From Thiomonas sp. FB-Cd (GTDB lineage: Bacteria; Pseudomonadota; Gammaproteobacteria; Burkholderiales; Burkholderiaceae_C), in contig NZ_JPOE01000002.1 of assembly GCF_000733775.1 (NCBI RefSeq), positions 496,001-560,000 on the forward strand: a stretch of DNA of 64,000 nucleotides, read 5' to 3'. A program made the position numbers and the translations under genes. The notes under the pieces were generated by a model, which saw nothing but the letters and a program-made list of their open reading frames with translations, did no database searches and was not told where the DNA came from. This document shows, piece after piece, positions 1-9,476 of this stretch (its first letter is position 1; every line of letters starts with the position of its first letter).

Positions 1-599
1 TTCTTGCGTCGGACGGACGATCCATCTACTTCCATCGAAACAGTGTGTGCGGGGAGCGTTTTGAAGACCTGCACTTAGGCAGCGAAGTCCGTTTCATCGA
101 GGTCGCGGGCGAGGAAGGTCCGCAAGCAAGCGCAGTGCTGGTCGTTGGTAAACACCATTTGGTCGGCTAGCCTGCCTTTTGGGCGTCGTGTAGAGGCTGG
201 GTGATCTTTGCTTGTGCGCCAGCTTTGGGCCCCATTCACCATGTTGACGTTGGGCATCGCTCAAAATGGTGATGGGATATCGAGACGGCAAAACCGACTC
301 GATCAATGGCGCCCGATGCAGGACACGCCAGCATCGGGCGAGGCACGCCCTGAACACATGCCCGCGCATTCCCGTTCCGAGACCGTCCCGACGCGCCGCG
401 TCATGCGGGCGAGGCCCGTCCGGGCCGGACGGGGACAAGCCGGCGGTTTTCGCGTGGCTGTCTGCTTTTGTCTGAATAAAATCACAGCATGCAAACTTTC
501 TTCCGTTTCCGCTTTGAATCCGCCGCCGCACGGGTCCAAATCCTGCCGCACCGGATCGGCTGTCAATTGGCGCCGCAGGACCAGCAAGACGCGCAGTTA
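1..599. other. left-edge region, no supported gene
   Basis: Open frames exist on both strands here, but none shows a recognisable domain, a convincing ribosome binding site or consistent codon use. The right-hand end merges into the decayed tnpB-like remnant. The stretch may be further transposon debris. I see no RNA gene in it. Confidence 0.4.
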
Positions 600-960
600 A
601 TCGGTGAGGGCACGGCCAGGCTACACGAGGGACTGTCTCTAATCCTTCGCAATGTTGCATCCGCCAAATCGGGGCTCAACGCCGCGATTCTGCGCAGTGC
701 ATTGGGTCTAGACCAAGGAATGCAGCACCGACAAGGCGCTACGCGCGGGCAAGCTGTGCCTGGCCGTGCCGGCGCAGTACATCTCGCAGGACTGTGCTGA
801 GTGCGGCCACCTTCACCGGGACAACCGGCCCACGCGGCCGGTATTGGTCTGTCGGGCAACGTCCGACATCAACGTATCGCAGGTGATTGTGCAGCGCGGC
901 GTGGATCGTGTCCTCTCGGATTCGTGCCGGGAGCGCGAATGCAAGCGCATGATGCACCTA
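600..960 (+). pseudogene. decayed IS200/IS605-type TnpB (OrfB) remnant
   Basis: Two pieces in different frames together resemble the C-terminal third of a TnpB/OrfB protein. From about 666 to 710 the frame reads KSGLNAAILRSALG, matching the conserved KSGLNRxILDxGWG stretch. After a frameshift, 766 to about 930 reads as a zinc ribbon: QYISQDCAECGHLHRDNRP, then a degenerate second knuckle (LVCRATSDINVSQ) that has one cysteine where the family has CxxC, then VIVQRG. The RuvC-like N-terminal part is not recognisable. It is therefore a dead fragment. TnpB proteins are RNA-guided nucleases of IS200/IS605-family elements; no tnpA and no end structures were recognised here. Confidence 0.55.
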
Positions 961-1105
961 CGCCGAAACAGCGAGGGCAGGAGCGGTTCGAAGTCACGCC
1001 CACGGAGACCACCGTCAGTCGCGGCCGCGCAGACAGCCTCATACTCGATTCGGTGAACTGGGAAGCCCTCACGACCACGCCGTGCGTTGAACGGCAGGAG
1101 AGTTC

Positions 1106-1684
1106 ATGATTCGCCCGCTTCCCTTAATTGTTTGGCTAATCTGTTTTGCCACCCCCGCCATTGCGGCTCGTCACGGTTCGGGCGGCGTGGCCCATCAAGG
1201 TCGTTATGCGGTTGTCTTCCCTGAGGCAGCAGCGCTGCCGAACCCACGAATCACGCCGGGCGCTTTGAACCCAGAGGTCACCCAGAGCAACTTGCGAGAG
1301 ACGATTTGCAGGCCGGGCGGCTACACAAGATCCATTCGTCCGCCTGAGCGTTATACCGAGCGACTGAAGCGGCTACAGATCCGTCAATACGGTTACATTG
1401 ATCTTCGCCTGCGCGACTATGAGGAAGATCACCTGATTTCGCTTGAATTGGGCGGATCACCCAGAAGTCGGCGAAATTTGTGGCCTGAGCCCCATCATGT
1501 CATCGGCGGTTGGGGTAGCTATGCGAAAGACAGATTAGAGAACAGACTTCATACCTTGGTGTGCCGCAGACAAATTGCGCTGGCAGTGGCGCAACGCGAG
1601 ATTGCCACAGACTGGCGTGAATCCTACAAGCGCTATGTTGGGCCAGTCCCCACCGGTGGAAGATCACATAGGTACGGAGGCTGA
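1106..1684 (+). CDS. secreted HNH-like (His-Me finger) protein of unknown function
   Basis: This 192-residue protein starts with a clear Sec signal peptide: basic start, hydrophobic core over residues 6-18, and a likely cleavage site around residues 18-21 (PAIAA). An AGGAGA ribosome binding site lies about 8 bases before the ATG. The mature part carries EDHLISLELGG followed by RRNLWPEP, a pattern seen in small HNH/His-Me-finger nuclease-like proteins in which the DH pair and the Asn would bind metal and substrate. Two cysteines (in ETICRPG and HTLVCRR) could form a disulfide after export. There is no immunity-like neighbour. Nuclease activity is an inference; it could be a periplasmic protein with a degenerate fold. 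Confidence 0.6.
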   Translation: MIRPLPLIVWLICFATPAIAARHGSGGVAHQGRYAVVFPEAAALPNPRITPGALNPEVTQSNLRETICRPGGYTRSIRPPERYTERLKRLQIRQYGYIDLRLRDYEEDHLISLELGGSPRSRRNLWPEPHHVIGGWGSYAKDRLENRLHTLVCRRQIALAVAQREIATDWRESYKRYVGPVPTGGRSHRYGG

Positions 1685-2014
1685 TCCGCTCGGTCTGCCG
1701 TTTTCTGCCGTCTGTCGATGTCCAGTCCGTACGCGTGTGCACAGGCCTCATGACCTGCTGCGTGACGCTCAGCACCCTTGCTGACATAGCTGCTGGCCGG
1801 ACGGAAGATCTTCGCCAAGCTGTGCGCCTGTTCTGGGTCGGCGTTATCGCGGTTGATCGTCTTGGGATGCGTGCCTGCGACTTCTGGTGCTGTCAGGGGC
1901 CTTGTGCGCCGACCGAACGCGTGCATTCAATCGGGACGAACGCGAATGGCGCCAAACCGGAAATGTCTGCGGGTCATCAAGCGCGTTTGAGGCGCGCAGG
2001 TCGGCGCGATGTAA
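1685..2014. other. intergenic, nothing recognised
   Basis: About 330 bases lie between the secreted HNH-like gene and tRNA-Cys. Short open frames occur on both strands but none has domain similarity or a ribosome binding site that I can support. Confidence 0.4.
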
Positions 2015-2088
2015 TGGAGGCGGGGGTCGGAATCGAACCGGCATAGACGGCTTTGCAGGCCGCTGCATAACCACTCTGCCACCCCGCC
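2015..2088 (-). tRNA. tRNA-Cys (GCA)
   Basis: On the minus strand a full cloverleaf can be drawn: acceptor GGCGGGG paired with CCCCGCC, anticodon loop CTGCAAA giving anticodon GCA, T-loop TTCGATT, and an encoded CCA at 2017-2015. The T-stem has one non-Watson-Crick pair (GCCGG against CCGAC, a C-A opposition), which is slightly unusual. An intrinsic terminator separates it from the upstream tRNA-Gly, so it probably has its own promoter in 2089-2193. Confidence 0.95.
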
Positions 2089-2193
2089 AGGGTAGGCCGA
2101 TGAACCCCGAAGCTCATGATCGTGGTTCATCGTTGCATACATCGAATACCAATCAGCGTTGCACGGACCAAGCCGTACACAGAATTTTCGCCG

Positions 2194-2221
2194 AAAAAAA
2201 AGGGAAGCGCTGACTTCCCTT
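2194..2221 (-). terminator. intrinsic terminator after tRNA-Gly
   Basis: Read on the minus strand, an 8-bp stem AAGGGAAG/CTTCCCTT with a 6-base loop is followed by a run of T residues (the A-run at 2194-2201 on the plus strand). It lies about 70 bases downstream of tRNA-Gly and should end that transcript. Confidence 0.85.
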
Positions 2222-2290
2222 GCGATTTGGTCTTTACCCTTTAACAGCCAAGGTAATGCTTTTGGCTGATCGCGCAAAAACCAGGAAAAA

Positions 2291-2366
2291 TGGAGCGGGA
2301 AACGAGTCTCGAACTCGCGACCTCAACCTTGGCAAGGTTGCGCTCTACCAACTGAGCTATTCCCGC
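2291..2366 (-). tRNA. tRNA-Gly (GCC)
   Basis: The minus strand folds as a standard tRNA: acceptor GCGGGAA with TTCCCGC, D-arm GCTC...GAGC, anticodon stem CAACC/GGTTG with loop TTGCCAA (anticodon GCC), T-arm with TTCGAGA, discriminator T and encoded CCA at 2293-2291. All stems pair fully. A near-consensus promoter sits just upstream and a terminator downstream, so this is a monocistronic tRNA unit. Confidence 0.97.
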
Positions 2367-2376
2367 GAAACCGAAA

Positions 2377-2404
2377 ATTATAAAGTAAAAATAGGGGCTG
2401 TCAA
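2377..2404 (-). promoter_or_regulatory. sigma-70 promoter of tRNA-Gly
   Basis: On the minus strand a perfect -35 TTGACA (2404-2399) and a perfect -10 TATAAT (2382-2377) are separated by 16 bases. The expected start of transcription is a few bases before the tRNA 5' end at 2366, which fits a strong stable-RNA promoter. Confidence 0.85.
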
Positions 2405-2670
2405 CGGCCATCCAAAGCAGCCTTCGCGGATGACACCTCTTCCCTTGCCAGGTCGGCCCCAGTGAGCGACGGAGCGCAACATCCCTCGAGCAAGCGGGAT
2501 CGCAGGAACATTCGCCAAAGCGCGCGTTCCCCCATGCATCCGAATTGACAAAGGGGCCCGATTCCCGAGTCTCTCAGCATGCAGTGCTCTCGCCACAATG
2601 CCAGCTCCGGGAGCGCGCACCGCTTTTCCCGCGATCTCTGCGATCCAGTGAGGCGCCGTACCGTTGTCGG

Positions 2671-3477
2671 TCAAAGCTGTCCAGCCAGCCCGCCAACGAC
2701 TGCGTGCATGCCGGCGTCCACGTGCAAGATTTCTGCGGTGATGCCGCTGGCTAGATCCGACAGCAGGAAAGCGCTTGCATTGCCGACCTGTTCAATGGTC
2801 ACGTTACGGCGCAGTGGGGTACTGGCTTCGTTGAATTTGAGCATTTTGCTGAAATCAGCGATGCCCGACGCCGCCAACGTTTTGATGGGCCCTGCGCTCA
2901 CGCCGTTCACGCGCATGCCGCGTGGGCCAAGTGACTCGGCGAGGTAACGCACGGTGGCTTCCAGGGACGCTTTTGCAACACCCATGGTGTTGTAATTGGG
3001 CACTACGCGTTCGGCGCCGAGATAGGTCATGGTGATCAGCGACGGCATGCCACCTGCGGCCACGCTGGACTGCAGCATGGGCAATGCGGCCTTGGCCAAG
3101 GCAGGGAAAGAGTACGCAGAGATGTCATGCGCAATGCGAAATCCCTCGCGCGAGAGGCCGTCGATAAAGTCGCCTGCGATGGCTTCGCGCGGTGCGAAGC
3201 CGATCGAATGCACGAGTCCGTCGAGTTGGGGCCAGTGAAGCCCGAGACTGTAGAACAGCGATTCAATCTGCGCGTCGTCGCCAACGTCGCAGGGGAAAAT
3301 GAGGGTGCTGCCAAACTCGGCCGCAAAGCTCTTGATGCGATCTTCGAATCGCTCGCCGACGTAAGTAAATGCGAGTTCCGCACCCTCATGATGGCAGGCC
3401 TTGGCGATGCCGTAGGCAATGGATCGGTTGGACAACAAACCGGTGATGAGGATGCGTTTGCCTGCGAGAAAGCCCAT
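2671..3477 (-). CDS. fabI: enoyl-[acyl-carrier-protein] reductase (NADH), FabI type
   Basis: FabI carries out the last step of each fatty-acid elongation cycle, reducing trans-2-enoyl-ACP with NADH in the cytoplasm. The 268-residue product has the usual length. It opens with [22 protein letters not shown], a Rossmann nucleotide-binding start with the SxRSIAxGIA feature typical of FabI. The Y-x6-K catalytic arrangement is visible in [15 protein letters not shown], preceded by the second conserved tyrosine in TMTYLG. The ATG at 3477 has an AGGA-type ribosome binding site. It is divergent from the peptide transporter genes, with about 110 bases between them for promoters. The housekeeping copy here is worth noting because two accessory ketosynthases and an ACP lie elsewhere in the window. 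Confidence 0.95.
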   Translation of the reverse strand: MGFLAGKRILITGLLSNRSIAYGIAKACHHEGAELAFTYVGERFEDRIKSFAAEFGSTLIFPCDVGDDAQIESLFYSLGLHWPQLDGLVHSIGFAPREAIAGDFIDGLSREGFRIAHDISAYSFPALAKAALPMLQSSVAAGGMPSLITMTYLGAERVVPNYNTMGVAKASLEATVRYLAESLGPRGMRVNGVSAGPIKTLAASGIADFSKMLKFNEASTPLRRNVTIEQVGNASAFLLSDLASGITAEILHVDAGMHAVVGGLAGQL

Positions 3478-3587
3478 GGAGATGTCCTGTAGGTTTAGAG
3501 TCGATAAGAACCCGCGCCGGCCACTGGAACAGCAGGTATGGGTGTTGCCGGATTCCTGTCGCGCCGGCGATGCTGCAGAATTCTCGC

Positions 3588-5438
3588 ATGGCCCACGCTC
3601 TCAGCCTTTCCCGTCGTAGCCTTTTGCAAGTACTGCCCCTTGGCCTGGTGCCTTGGTCCAGGAGCGCGCGCGCAGCGGATGGCTATGCGTTATATAGCGC
3701 GCCGAAATATCCGGCAGGTTTCAGCCACTTTGATTATGTCAATCCGCAAGCGCCAATTGGCGGCACCCTGTGGCTGACGCCGCCGTCGAGCGCCGGAAGC
3801 TTCGACAAGCTCAATCCATTTACTCTGCGGGGCACAGCTCCTCCGGGCCTTAGTAGTCTTGTATTTGAGTCGCTCATGACGCCGAGTTGGGATGAGCCCA
3901 ACAGCATCTACGGACTGCTTGCCGAGGATATCGAGGTTGCAGCCGATGGGTTGTCGGTGCGCTTTCGCCTGCATCCCGCCGCAAGGTTTTCGACCGGCGA
4001 TGCGGTAACCGCAGCGGACGTCTGCCACAGCTTCAATACCTTGACGGGATCCTCAGCCGCACCTGGCATCAAGGTGCAGTTCGGCGACGTCGCGCGCGTC
4101 GTGGCTGAGGGTGTGCAGCACGTGCGCTTTCTGTTTCGGCGCGCAAATCACGAGTTGCCCTTGATTGCCTCGGGCATGCCCGTTTTTTCACGTAAATGGG
4201 GAGCTGGCAAGACGTTCGATCAAGTGGTGAGTGACCCACCTGTTGCCTCTGGCCCCTATCGCATCGAACGTATGTCCCAGAATCGTGACATCATCTATGC
4301 GCGGCGCGATGACTATTGGGGCTGGATGCTGCCCACTAGACGTGGGCAATTCAATTTCGCTCGTGTCGGTTACAAGCTCTACCGCGATGACACGGCGCGC
4401 CTGGAGGCCTTCAAGGCTGGAGATTTCGACCTGATCCAGGAGTTCATCGCCAAGAACTGGGTGCGGCAGTACAGCGGTCCCAAGTTTCAAAGTGGGGAGC
4501 TCATCAAACGCGCGTTGGCCAACCACAACCCGGCCGGGTTCCAGGGCATGGTCATGAATCTGCGTCGCCCGCTGTTCCAGGACTGGCGGGTGCGCGAAGC
4601 ATTGGCGCTTGCTCTGGACTTTCAGTGGCTCAACCGGATGCTGTTTTATGGTCAGTACGCGCGCATTCATGGCTATTTCGCCAATAGCCCATTCGAGGCC
4701 AAGGGCACACCGGAAGCCGACGAGCTAGCCCTCCTGGAGCCGCTGCGAGCACGATTGCGGCCCACCGTGTTTGGGCCGCTACCAACATTACCCAGCACAG
4801 ACCACCCAGGCGGCCTGCGCACGAATCTGCTGGCGGCACGCAGCCTTCTTCGAGCCGCCGGCTGGCATTACCGTGATGGTGCTTTGCGAAATGCACGCGG
4901 TGAGGCTTTTGCGTTCGAATATCTTGACAGCCAAGGCTCGATGGCCCGGGTCATGGCACCATACGGGCAGGCGTTGGAAAAGCTCGGGATCAGCATGCGG
5001 TATCGGCAGGTGGACTTTGCCTTGTATCAGCGGCGTATGGACCGTTTTGAGTTTGACATGACCACGGTGCGCTATCTGGGGAGCCCCAGTCCCGGTAACG
5101 AGTTGCGCGACCGTTTTGGCTCGGCGGCAGCATCGGTAGAGGGAACAGACAACGTTTGGGGTCTGCGCAGCGCAGCCGTGGATGTTTTGATCGGCCATGT
5201 GGTGCGAGCGCAAACCTGGGCTCAACTGGTGGCTGCGTGCAGGGCGCTGGATCGAGTGCTGGTATGCGGGTGGTACTCCGTTCCGCAGTGGTATGCGGCG
5301 CAGCATCGTGTGGCATATCGCGCCAAGCGGTTCGGCATGCCCGATACGCTTCCCCTGTATTACGAGCCCGAGAGCTGGGCGATTGCCTGTTGGTGGGCCT
5401 CGGCGGCCCAGCTTCCAAACGCGGAGTCGCGCGCATGA
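3588..5438 (+). CDS. yejA: peptide ABC transporter substrate-binding protein, YejA type
   Basis: This is a periplasmic family-5 solute-binding protein (SBP_bac_5) that would capture oligopeptides for the YejBEF importer. About 616 residues from the chosen ATG at 3588. The N-terminus has SRRSLLQ followed by a hydrophobic stretch ending in ARA, which resembles a Tat signal peptide. Typical family segments include [20 protein letters not shown] near the N-terminus and [20 protein letters not shown] about 80 residues later. Its stop overlaps the yejB start by four bases (ATGA), so the genes are translationally coupled. An in-frame ATG at 3570 is possible, but the 3588 start gives a cleaner signal peptide. 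Substrates in other species include antimicrobial peptides and microcin C; the exact substrate here is unknown. Confidence 0.9.
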   Translation: MAHALSLSRRSLLQVLPLGLVPWSRSARAADGYALYSAPKYPAGFSHFDYVNPQAPIGGTLWLTPPSSAGSFDKLNPFTLRGTAPPGLSSLVFESLMTPSWDEPNSIYGLLAEDIEVAADGLSVRFRLHPAARFSTGDAVTAADVCHSFNTLTGSSAAPGIKVQFGDVARVVAEGVQHVRFLFRRANHELPLIASGMPVFSRKWGAGKTFDQVVSDPPVASGPYRIERMSQNRDIIYARRDDYWGWMLPTRRGQFNFARVGYKLYRDDTARLEAFKAGDFDLIQEFIAKNWVRQYSGPKFQSGELIKRALANHNPAGFQGMVMNLRRPLFQDWRVREALALALDFQWLNRMLFYGQYARIHGYFANSPFEAKGTPEADELALLEPLRARLRPTVFGPLPTLPSTDHPGGLRTNLLAARSLLRAAGWHYRDGALRNARGEAFAFEYLDSQGSMARVMAPYGQALEKLGISMRYRQVDFALYQRRMDRFEFDMTTVRYLGSPSPGNELRDRFGSAAASVEGTDNVWGLRSAAVDVLIGHVVRAQTWAQLVAACRALDRVLVCGWYSVPQWYAAQHRVAYRAKRFGMPDTLPLYYEPESWAIACWWASAAQLPNAESRA

Positions 5439-6484
5439 ACTTGAGCTGGTACATCGCCAAACGCCTGCTACTGATGGTGCCGACACTTCTGGGTGTGCTT
5501 CTGTTGACCTTCGCGGTTATTCAGTTCGTGCCGGGTGGCCCGGTGGAGCAAATGGTGGCGCAGCTGCGCGGCAAGGGGCCGGCCACCGAGGCGGCTGGGG
5601 GACTTGCCTATCGCGGACAGCAGGGCATTGATCCCAAGCAGCTCGAGGAGATCCGCAAACTCTACGGTTTCGATCAACCCCCAGCAAAGCGCTTCGTGCA
5701 CATGGTCGGGCGATTTTTGCGCTTTGACCTCGGGCGCAGCTACTTCTACCACGAGAGCGTGTGGCAACTCATCGTGCAGCGCATGCCTGTGTCCATCACC
5801 CTTGGCCTGTGGAATTTCCTGCTCACCTATCTCATTTCCATTCCATTGGGTATCGCCAAGGCAGTGCGCAACGGTAGCCGCTTCGATTTTTCGACAAGTA
5901 TTGCGGTTCTTGTGGGGTACGCCGTACCCGGGTTTGTGCTGGGCGTGGTGTTGCTTGTGCTGTTCGCAGGAGGCAGCTTCTGGCAGTGGTTTCCGCTGCG
6001 CGGGCTGACCTCTGATGGGTGGAGCACGCTATCACCTTGGCACAAGGTCACCGATTATTTTTGGCACATCACGCTTCCGGTGGCATCGATGGTCGCGGGC
6101 AGCTTTGCTGTCGTCACAATGCTGACCAAGAACGCATTTCTGGAAGAAATCGGCAAACAGTACGTCCTGACTGCTCGCGCCAAAGGCGCAAGCGAAAGCC
6201 GTGTGCTCTGGCGCCACGTGTTGCGCAATGCGCTCATACCGATTGTCACTGGCTTCCCCTCTGCGTTCATCGGTGCGTTTTTCGCGGGGTCCTTGTTGAT
6301 TGAGACACTTTTTTCGCTACCCGGGTTGGGACTTCTATCGTATGAATCTGTCATGCGACGCGACTATCCGGTGGTCATGGGCACGCTTTATCTATTCACG
6401 CTTATTGGCCTGATGACCAAACTCATTTCCGACTTGTGCTATGTGTGGGTGGATCCTCGAGTGCAATTCGAGAGCCTGCAATGA
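5435..6484 (+). CDS. yejB: peptide ABC transporter inner-membrane permease, YejB type
   Basis: YejB forms half of the transmembrane channel of the peptide importer. The 349-residue product begins at an ATG inside the yejA stop (ATGA overlap). It starts with the TM helix RLLLMVPTLLGVLLLTFAVI and the conserved FVPGGPVEQM segment, then a periplasmic loop and further helices. The EAA-like coupling loop (TARAKGASESRVLWRHVLRNA) lies near residue 245. Length and layout match YejB. Its stop overlaps the start of the next permease gene by four bases. Confidence 0.93.
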   Translation: MNLSWYIAKRLLLMVPTLLGVLLLTFAVIQFVPGGPVEQMVAQLRGKGPATEAAGGLAYRGQQGIDPKQLEEIRKLYGFDQPPAKRFVHMVGRFLRFDLGRSYFYHESVWQLIVQRMPVSITLGLWNFLLTYLISIPLGIAKAVRNGSRFDFSTSIAVLVGYAVPGFVLGVVLLVLFAGGSFWQWFPLRGLTSDGWSTLSPWHKVTDYFWHITLPVASMVAGSFAVVTMLTKNAFLEEIGKQYVLTARAKGASESRVLWRHVLRNALIPIVTGFPSAFIGAFFAGSLLIETLFSLPGLGLLSYESVMRRDYPVVMGTLYLFTLIGLMTKLISDLCYVWVDPRVQFESLQ

Positions 6485-7553
6485 GCGCGGCACTCGCCTT
6501 GGTGTCGCCCCCAGGCGGCACGCCGGTTGTAGCGGTGTCGCCGTGGCGACTGACTTGGCGCCGTTTCAAGGCGCAACGCCTAGGGTACTGGAGCCTTTGG
6601 GTGTTCGGTGTGTTGTTTGGTCTGAGCCTGCTCGCTCCCGTCTTGTGCAACGACAGGCCACTTTTGGTGCGGTACGGGGGACATTGGTATCTACCGCTTT
6701 TTCACGATTACCCAGAAATCACCTTCGGCGGCGATTTCCACACTCCAACAGATTATTTGGACCCCCTGATCCGCGCGAGGCTCTCGGAAAATGGCAATTT
6801 CGCCGTTTTTCCCCCGTGCCTTATCGATATGACACCATCAACTACTACGCCACGCAGCCCAATCCTGCTCCGCCGTCGGCCGAGAATTGGTTGGGCACCG
6901 ACGACAGGGGCCGCGACGTCCTGGCTCGCCTGGTCTACGGTTTCCGCGTCTCGGTTTTGTTTGCCCTCGCGCTGACGATCACTGGCACCTTATTGGGCGT
7001 TCTCATGGGAGCGCTGCAGGGTTATTTCGCGGGATGGCTGGACTTGACGATGCAGCGCTTCATGGAGGTATGGGGCGCAATGCCAGAGTTGTATCTGCTC
7101 ATCATCTTCTCTTCGATCTTCTCGCCCAGCTTTGCGATGCTTCTCGTACTGCTTTCGTTGTTTGGCTGGATGGGGTTGACGGACTATGTGCGCGCGGAGT
7201 TTTTGCGCAACCGACAGATGGACTATGTGCGTGCAGCGCGCGCGCTCGGCGCGGGTCATTGGCAAATTATCTGGCGCCATATCCTTCCAAACAGTATGAC
7301 CCCGGTGATCACCTTCCTGCCATTTCGTATGAGTGGAGCGATCCTTGCGCTCACCAGTCTGGATTTCTTGGGCCTTGGCGTACCACCGCCTACGCCCAGT
7401 CTGGGCGAGATGCTTGCGCAGGCAAAGGCGAATCTGGATGCGTGGTGGATCTCAATTTCAGTGTTCGTCGCCCTCGTGCTTACGCTATTGCTTTTGACTT
7501 TCATTGGCGAAGCCTTGCGCAGCGCGGTCGATCCTCGCCATGACGCGCGCTGA
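6481..7553 (+). pseudogene. yejE: peptide ABC transporter permease YejE, frameshifted
   Basis: The gene starts at ATG 6481, overlapping yejB. The first ~111 codons read as a normal YejE N-terminus (RLGYWSLWVFGVLFGLSLLAP, then NDRPLLVRYGGHWYLPLF). Inside the run GTTTTTCCCCC at 6805-6815 the frame is lost; the rest of YejE (VPYRYDTINYY, then ENWLGTDDRGRDVLARLVYG and the permease helices, EAA loop RAARALGAGHWQIIWRHILPN) continues in the next frame to a stop at 7553. One added C restores a single 358-residue protein of the usual length. Either the gene is truly broken, or the homopolymer was miscounted in sequencing. The downstream ATPase gene overlaps its 3' end by 14 bases, so operon structure is intact. 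Confidence 0.85.
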
Positions 7554-9180
7554 GCGAGACGCCCCCAGCGGCGGGCTCCAGCCCGTGCACCAGCCGCCGC
7601 TGCTGCGCGTGCAAAACCTGCACGTGGCTTTTGGCACGAAAGAGGCGGTCAGCAACCTGTCGTTCGACTTGTTTCCGGGGGAAAAGTATGCATTGGTGGG
7701 GGAGTCAGGATCCGGCAAGACGATCACCGCACTGTCCATTCTGGGCTTGCTGAGCAACGCGCACAGTAGCGGGCACATTTTGTTCGATGGTCGCGACCTG
7801 ATGGCGTTGCCCGAGCGGGAAATGCGCGATGTGCGTGGGCGCGACATCGCCATGATTTTCCAGGAACCAATGAGCGCGCTAAACCCGTTGCAACCGATCG
7901 GCAGACAAATCGCCGAGTCGCTGGAGTTGCACGAGGGGCTCTCGCGCAAGGCGGCATGGACGGGCGCCGTGGAGTTGCTTGCGCGCATGGAGATTGGGGA
8001 GCCTGCTCGACGCGCGAATAGCTTTCCCTATCAACTCTCTGGTGGTCAACGCCAACGGGCGATGATTGCGATGGCCGTGGCTTGCAAACCCCGCCTGCTG
8101 CTGGCCGACGAGCCAACCACGGCGTTGGACATGGGCGTTCGTGCCCAAATCCTGGCTTTGCTTGGCGAACTCCAGCGGGAGTACGGATTGGCCGTGATGC
8201 TGATTACGCACGATCTGCATCTGGTGCGAGGCTTTGCTCAGCGCATCGGTGTCATGCGAAGGGGGCAGTTGGTGGAGCAGGGGGCAATGGGCGCGGTATT
8301 TGCTCAACCCCGCCACCCTTACACGCAGACGTTGCTGGCAAGCCTGCCCCACCGCAATGTTCGGCCGCTCGCCGCGGATGCCCCGATAGTCCTGCGGGCG
8401 CAGAGCCTGCGCGTCCAATTCCCCGCAGGCGGCGGCTGGTTGCATCGGCGCCATCACACTGTCGTGCGCGATGTATCGCTGGATTTGCGAGCAGGCGAAA
8501 CGCTGGGATTGGTGGGTCAATCGGGCAGCGGCAAGACCACGCTGGCCATGGCCCTTCTGGGCCTGCAAGCGATCACTGGCGGTGAGGTTCGGCTGGGGGG
8601 TGTGAAGCTTTCGACGTTGAACGCCCGCGGATGGCGTCAGGCACGACGCAAGATCCAAGTTGTGTTTCAGGATCCCTTCTCGTCGCTGTCGCCGCGCCGC
8701 ACCATCGAGCAGATTGTCGGTGAAGGACTCATGATTCATGCTCCTGGGCTGTCGGCGGAGGAGCGTCGCACGAAAGTGGTCGAATCCCTGTCCACTATGC
8801 AATTGGAAGCGGGCGTGCTTCCCCGGTTTCCCCATGAGTTCTCGGGGGGGCAGCGCCAGCGCATTGCGCTGGCGCGCGCGCTCATTGTCGAGCCTGCCGT
8901 GCTCATTTTGGACGAGCCCACCAGCGCCCTGGACATCTCGGTGCAGCACCAGATCCTGCAGCTGCTCACTGGATTGCAGGAGCAACGAGGCTTGGCATAT
9001 CTGTTCATCACCCATGATTTGGCAGTGATCGCGGCGATGGCTCACCGCATTGCGGTCATGCATGAGGGCCAAGTGCTGGAGATGGGCGAAGCGAAGCAAC
9101 TATTGCATGAACCTCAGCACCCGTACACGAGGCAGCTTGTCAATGCCGCTGCACTTGTGTTTGATGGCAACGATGTCTAG
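7540..9180 (+). CDS. yejF: peptide ABC transporter ATP-binding protein, YejF type (two ATPase domains)
   Basis: YejF powers the peptide importer by ATP hydrolysis on the cytoplasmic side. The 546-residue product from ATG 7540 has two complete ABC ATPase domains. The first has Walker A GESGSGKT, signature LSGGQRQRAMIA and Walker [13 protein letters not shown]; the second has Walker A GQSGSGKT, signature FSGGQRQRIALARAL and Walker B VLILDEPTSALD. Each is followed by an oligopeptide/dipeptide-type C-terminal region (HPYTQTLLASLP; HPYTRQLVNAA). The gene starts inside the end of yejE, giving tight coupling. All catalytic motifs are intact, so only YejE limits function of this system. Confidence 0.94.
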   Translation: MTRAERDAPSGGLQPVHQPPLLRVQNLHVAFGTKEAVSNLSFDLFPGEKYALVGESGSGKTITALSILGLLSNAHSSGHILFDGRDLMALPEREMRDVRGRDIAMIFQEPMSALNPLQPIGRQIAESLELHEGLSRKAAWTGAVELLARMEIGEPARRANSFPYQLSGGQRQRAMIAMAVACKPRLLLADEPTTALDMGVRAQILALLGELQREYGLAVMLITHDLHLVRGFAQRIGVMRRGQLVEQGAMGAVFAQPRHPYTQTLLASLPHRNVRPLAADAPIVLRAQSLRVQFPAGGGWLHRRHHTVVRDVSLDLRAGETLGLVGQSGSGKTTLAMALLGLQAITGGEVRLGGVKLSTLNARGWRQARRKIQVVFQDPFSSLSPRRTIEQIVGEGLMIHAPGLSAEERRTKVVESLSTMQLEAGVLPRFPHEFSGGQRQRIALARALIVEPAVLILDEPTSALDISVQHQILQLLTGLQEQRGLAYLFITHDLAVIAAMAHRIAVMHEGQVLEMGEAKQLLHEPQHPYTRQLVNAAALVFDGNDV

Positions 9181-9237
9181 CCAAGTGGGCGAAGGACTCT
9201 GTTTTCCGGAACAAGCGCGTGCTTGGGTCGGTTTGAC

Positions 9238-9266
9238 TTGCTATGGCGGAGGATTTCCCCTAGAAT
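9238..9266 (+). promoter_or_regulatory. probable sigma-70 promoter upstream of rimP leader
   Basis: TTGCTA at 9238-9243 and TAGAAT at 9261-9266 are separated by exactly 17 bases. Transcription would begin near 9273, about 200 bases before rimP. An intrinsic terminator lies in between, so the promoter makes either a short RNA or an attenuated operon transcript. Confidence 0.55.
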
Positions 9267-9272
9267 TCATAG

Positions 9273-9359
9273 GCTGTTATCCCGTCGATTGTGATGATCG
9301 ACGCGTGAATTGAGGCAGGGTTGACCAAAAAAGGGCGACACCAATCGCCCTTTTTTTTT
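9273..9359 (+). ncRNA. candidate small RNA or terminated leader before rimP
   Basis: Between the promoter at 9238-9266 and the T-run at 9351-9359 is an ~87-base region with no good reading frame. It contains a stem CGTCGAT (9283-9289) with ATCGACG (9297-9303), 7-base loop, followed by a linker and then the intrinsic terminator. That is the layout of a stand-alone small RNA or of an attenuator for the rimP-nusA-infB operon. No known RNA family was recognised. Confidence 0.4.
9333..9359 (+). terminator. intrinsic terminator between yejF and rimP
   Basis: Stem GGGCGA (9333-9338) with TCGCCC (9345-9350), loop CACCAA, followed by nine T residues. A run of A before the stem means it could also work on the minus strand. 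It ends yej operon transcripts and any RNA started at the promoter near 9240-9266. Confidence 0.9.
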
Positions 9360-9476
9360 GTCGGTATTCGTTCGCTGTGTAGATGCACAAGGCGCGTCGG
9401 CAAAGCGCTGATGGAGCAGTAGGTTCCGTAAAAGTGGGGTCTCGGGGTGTTGGGTTTGGGGCAGGGCGGCAGTGGC

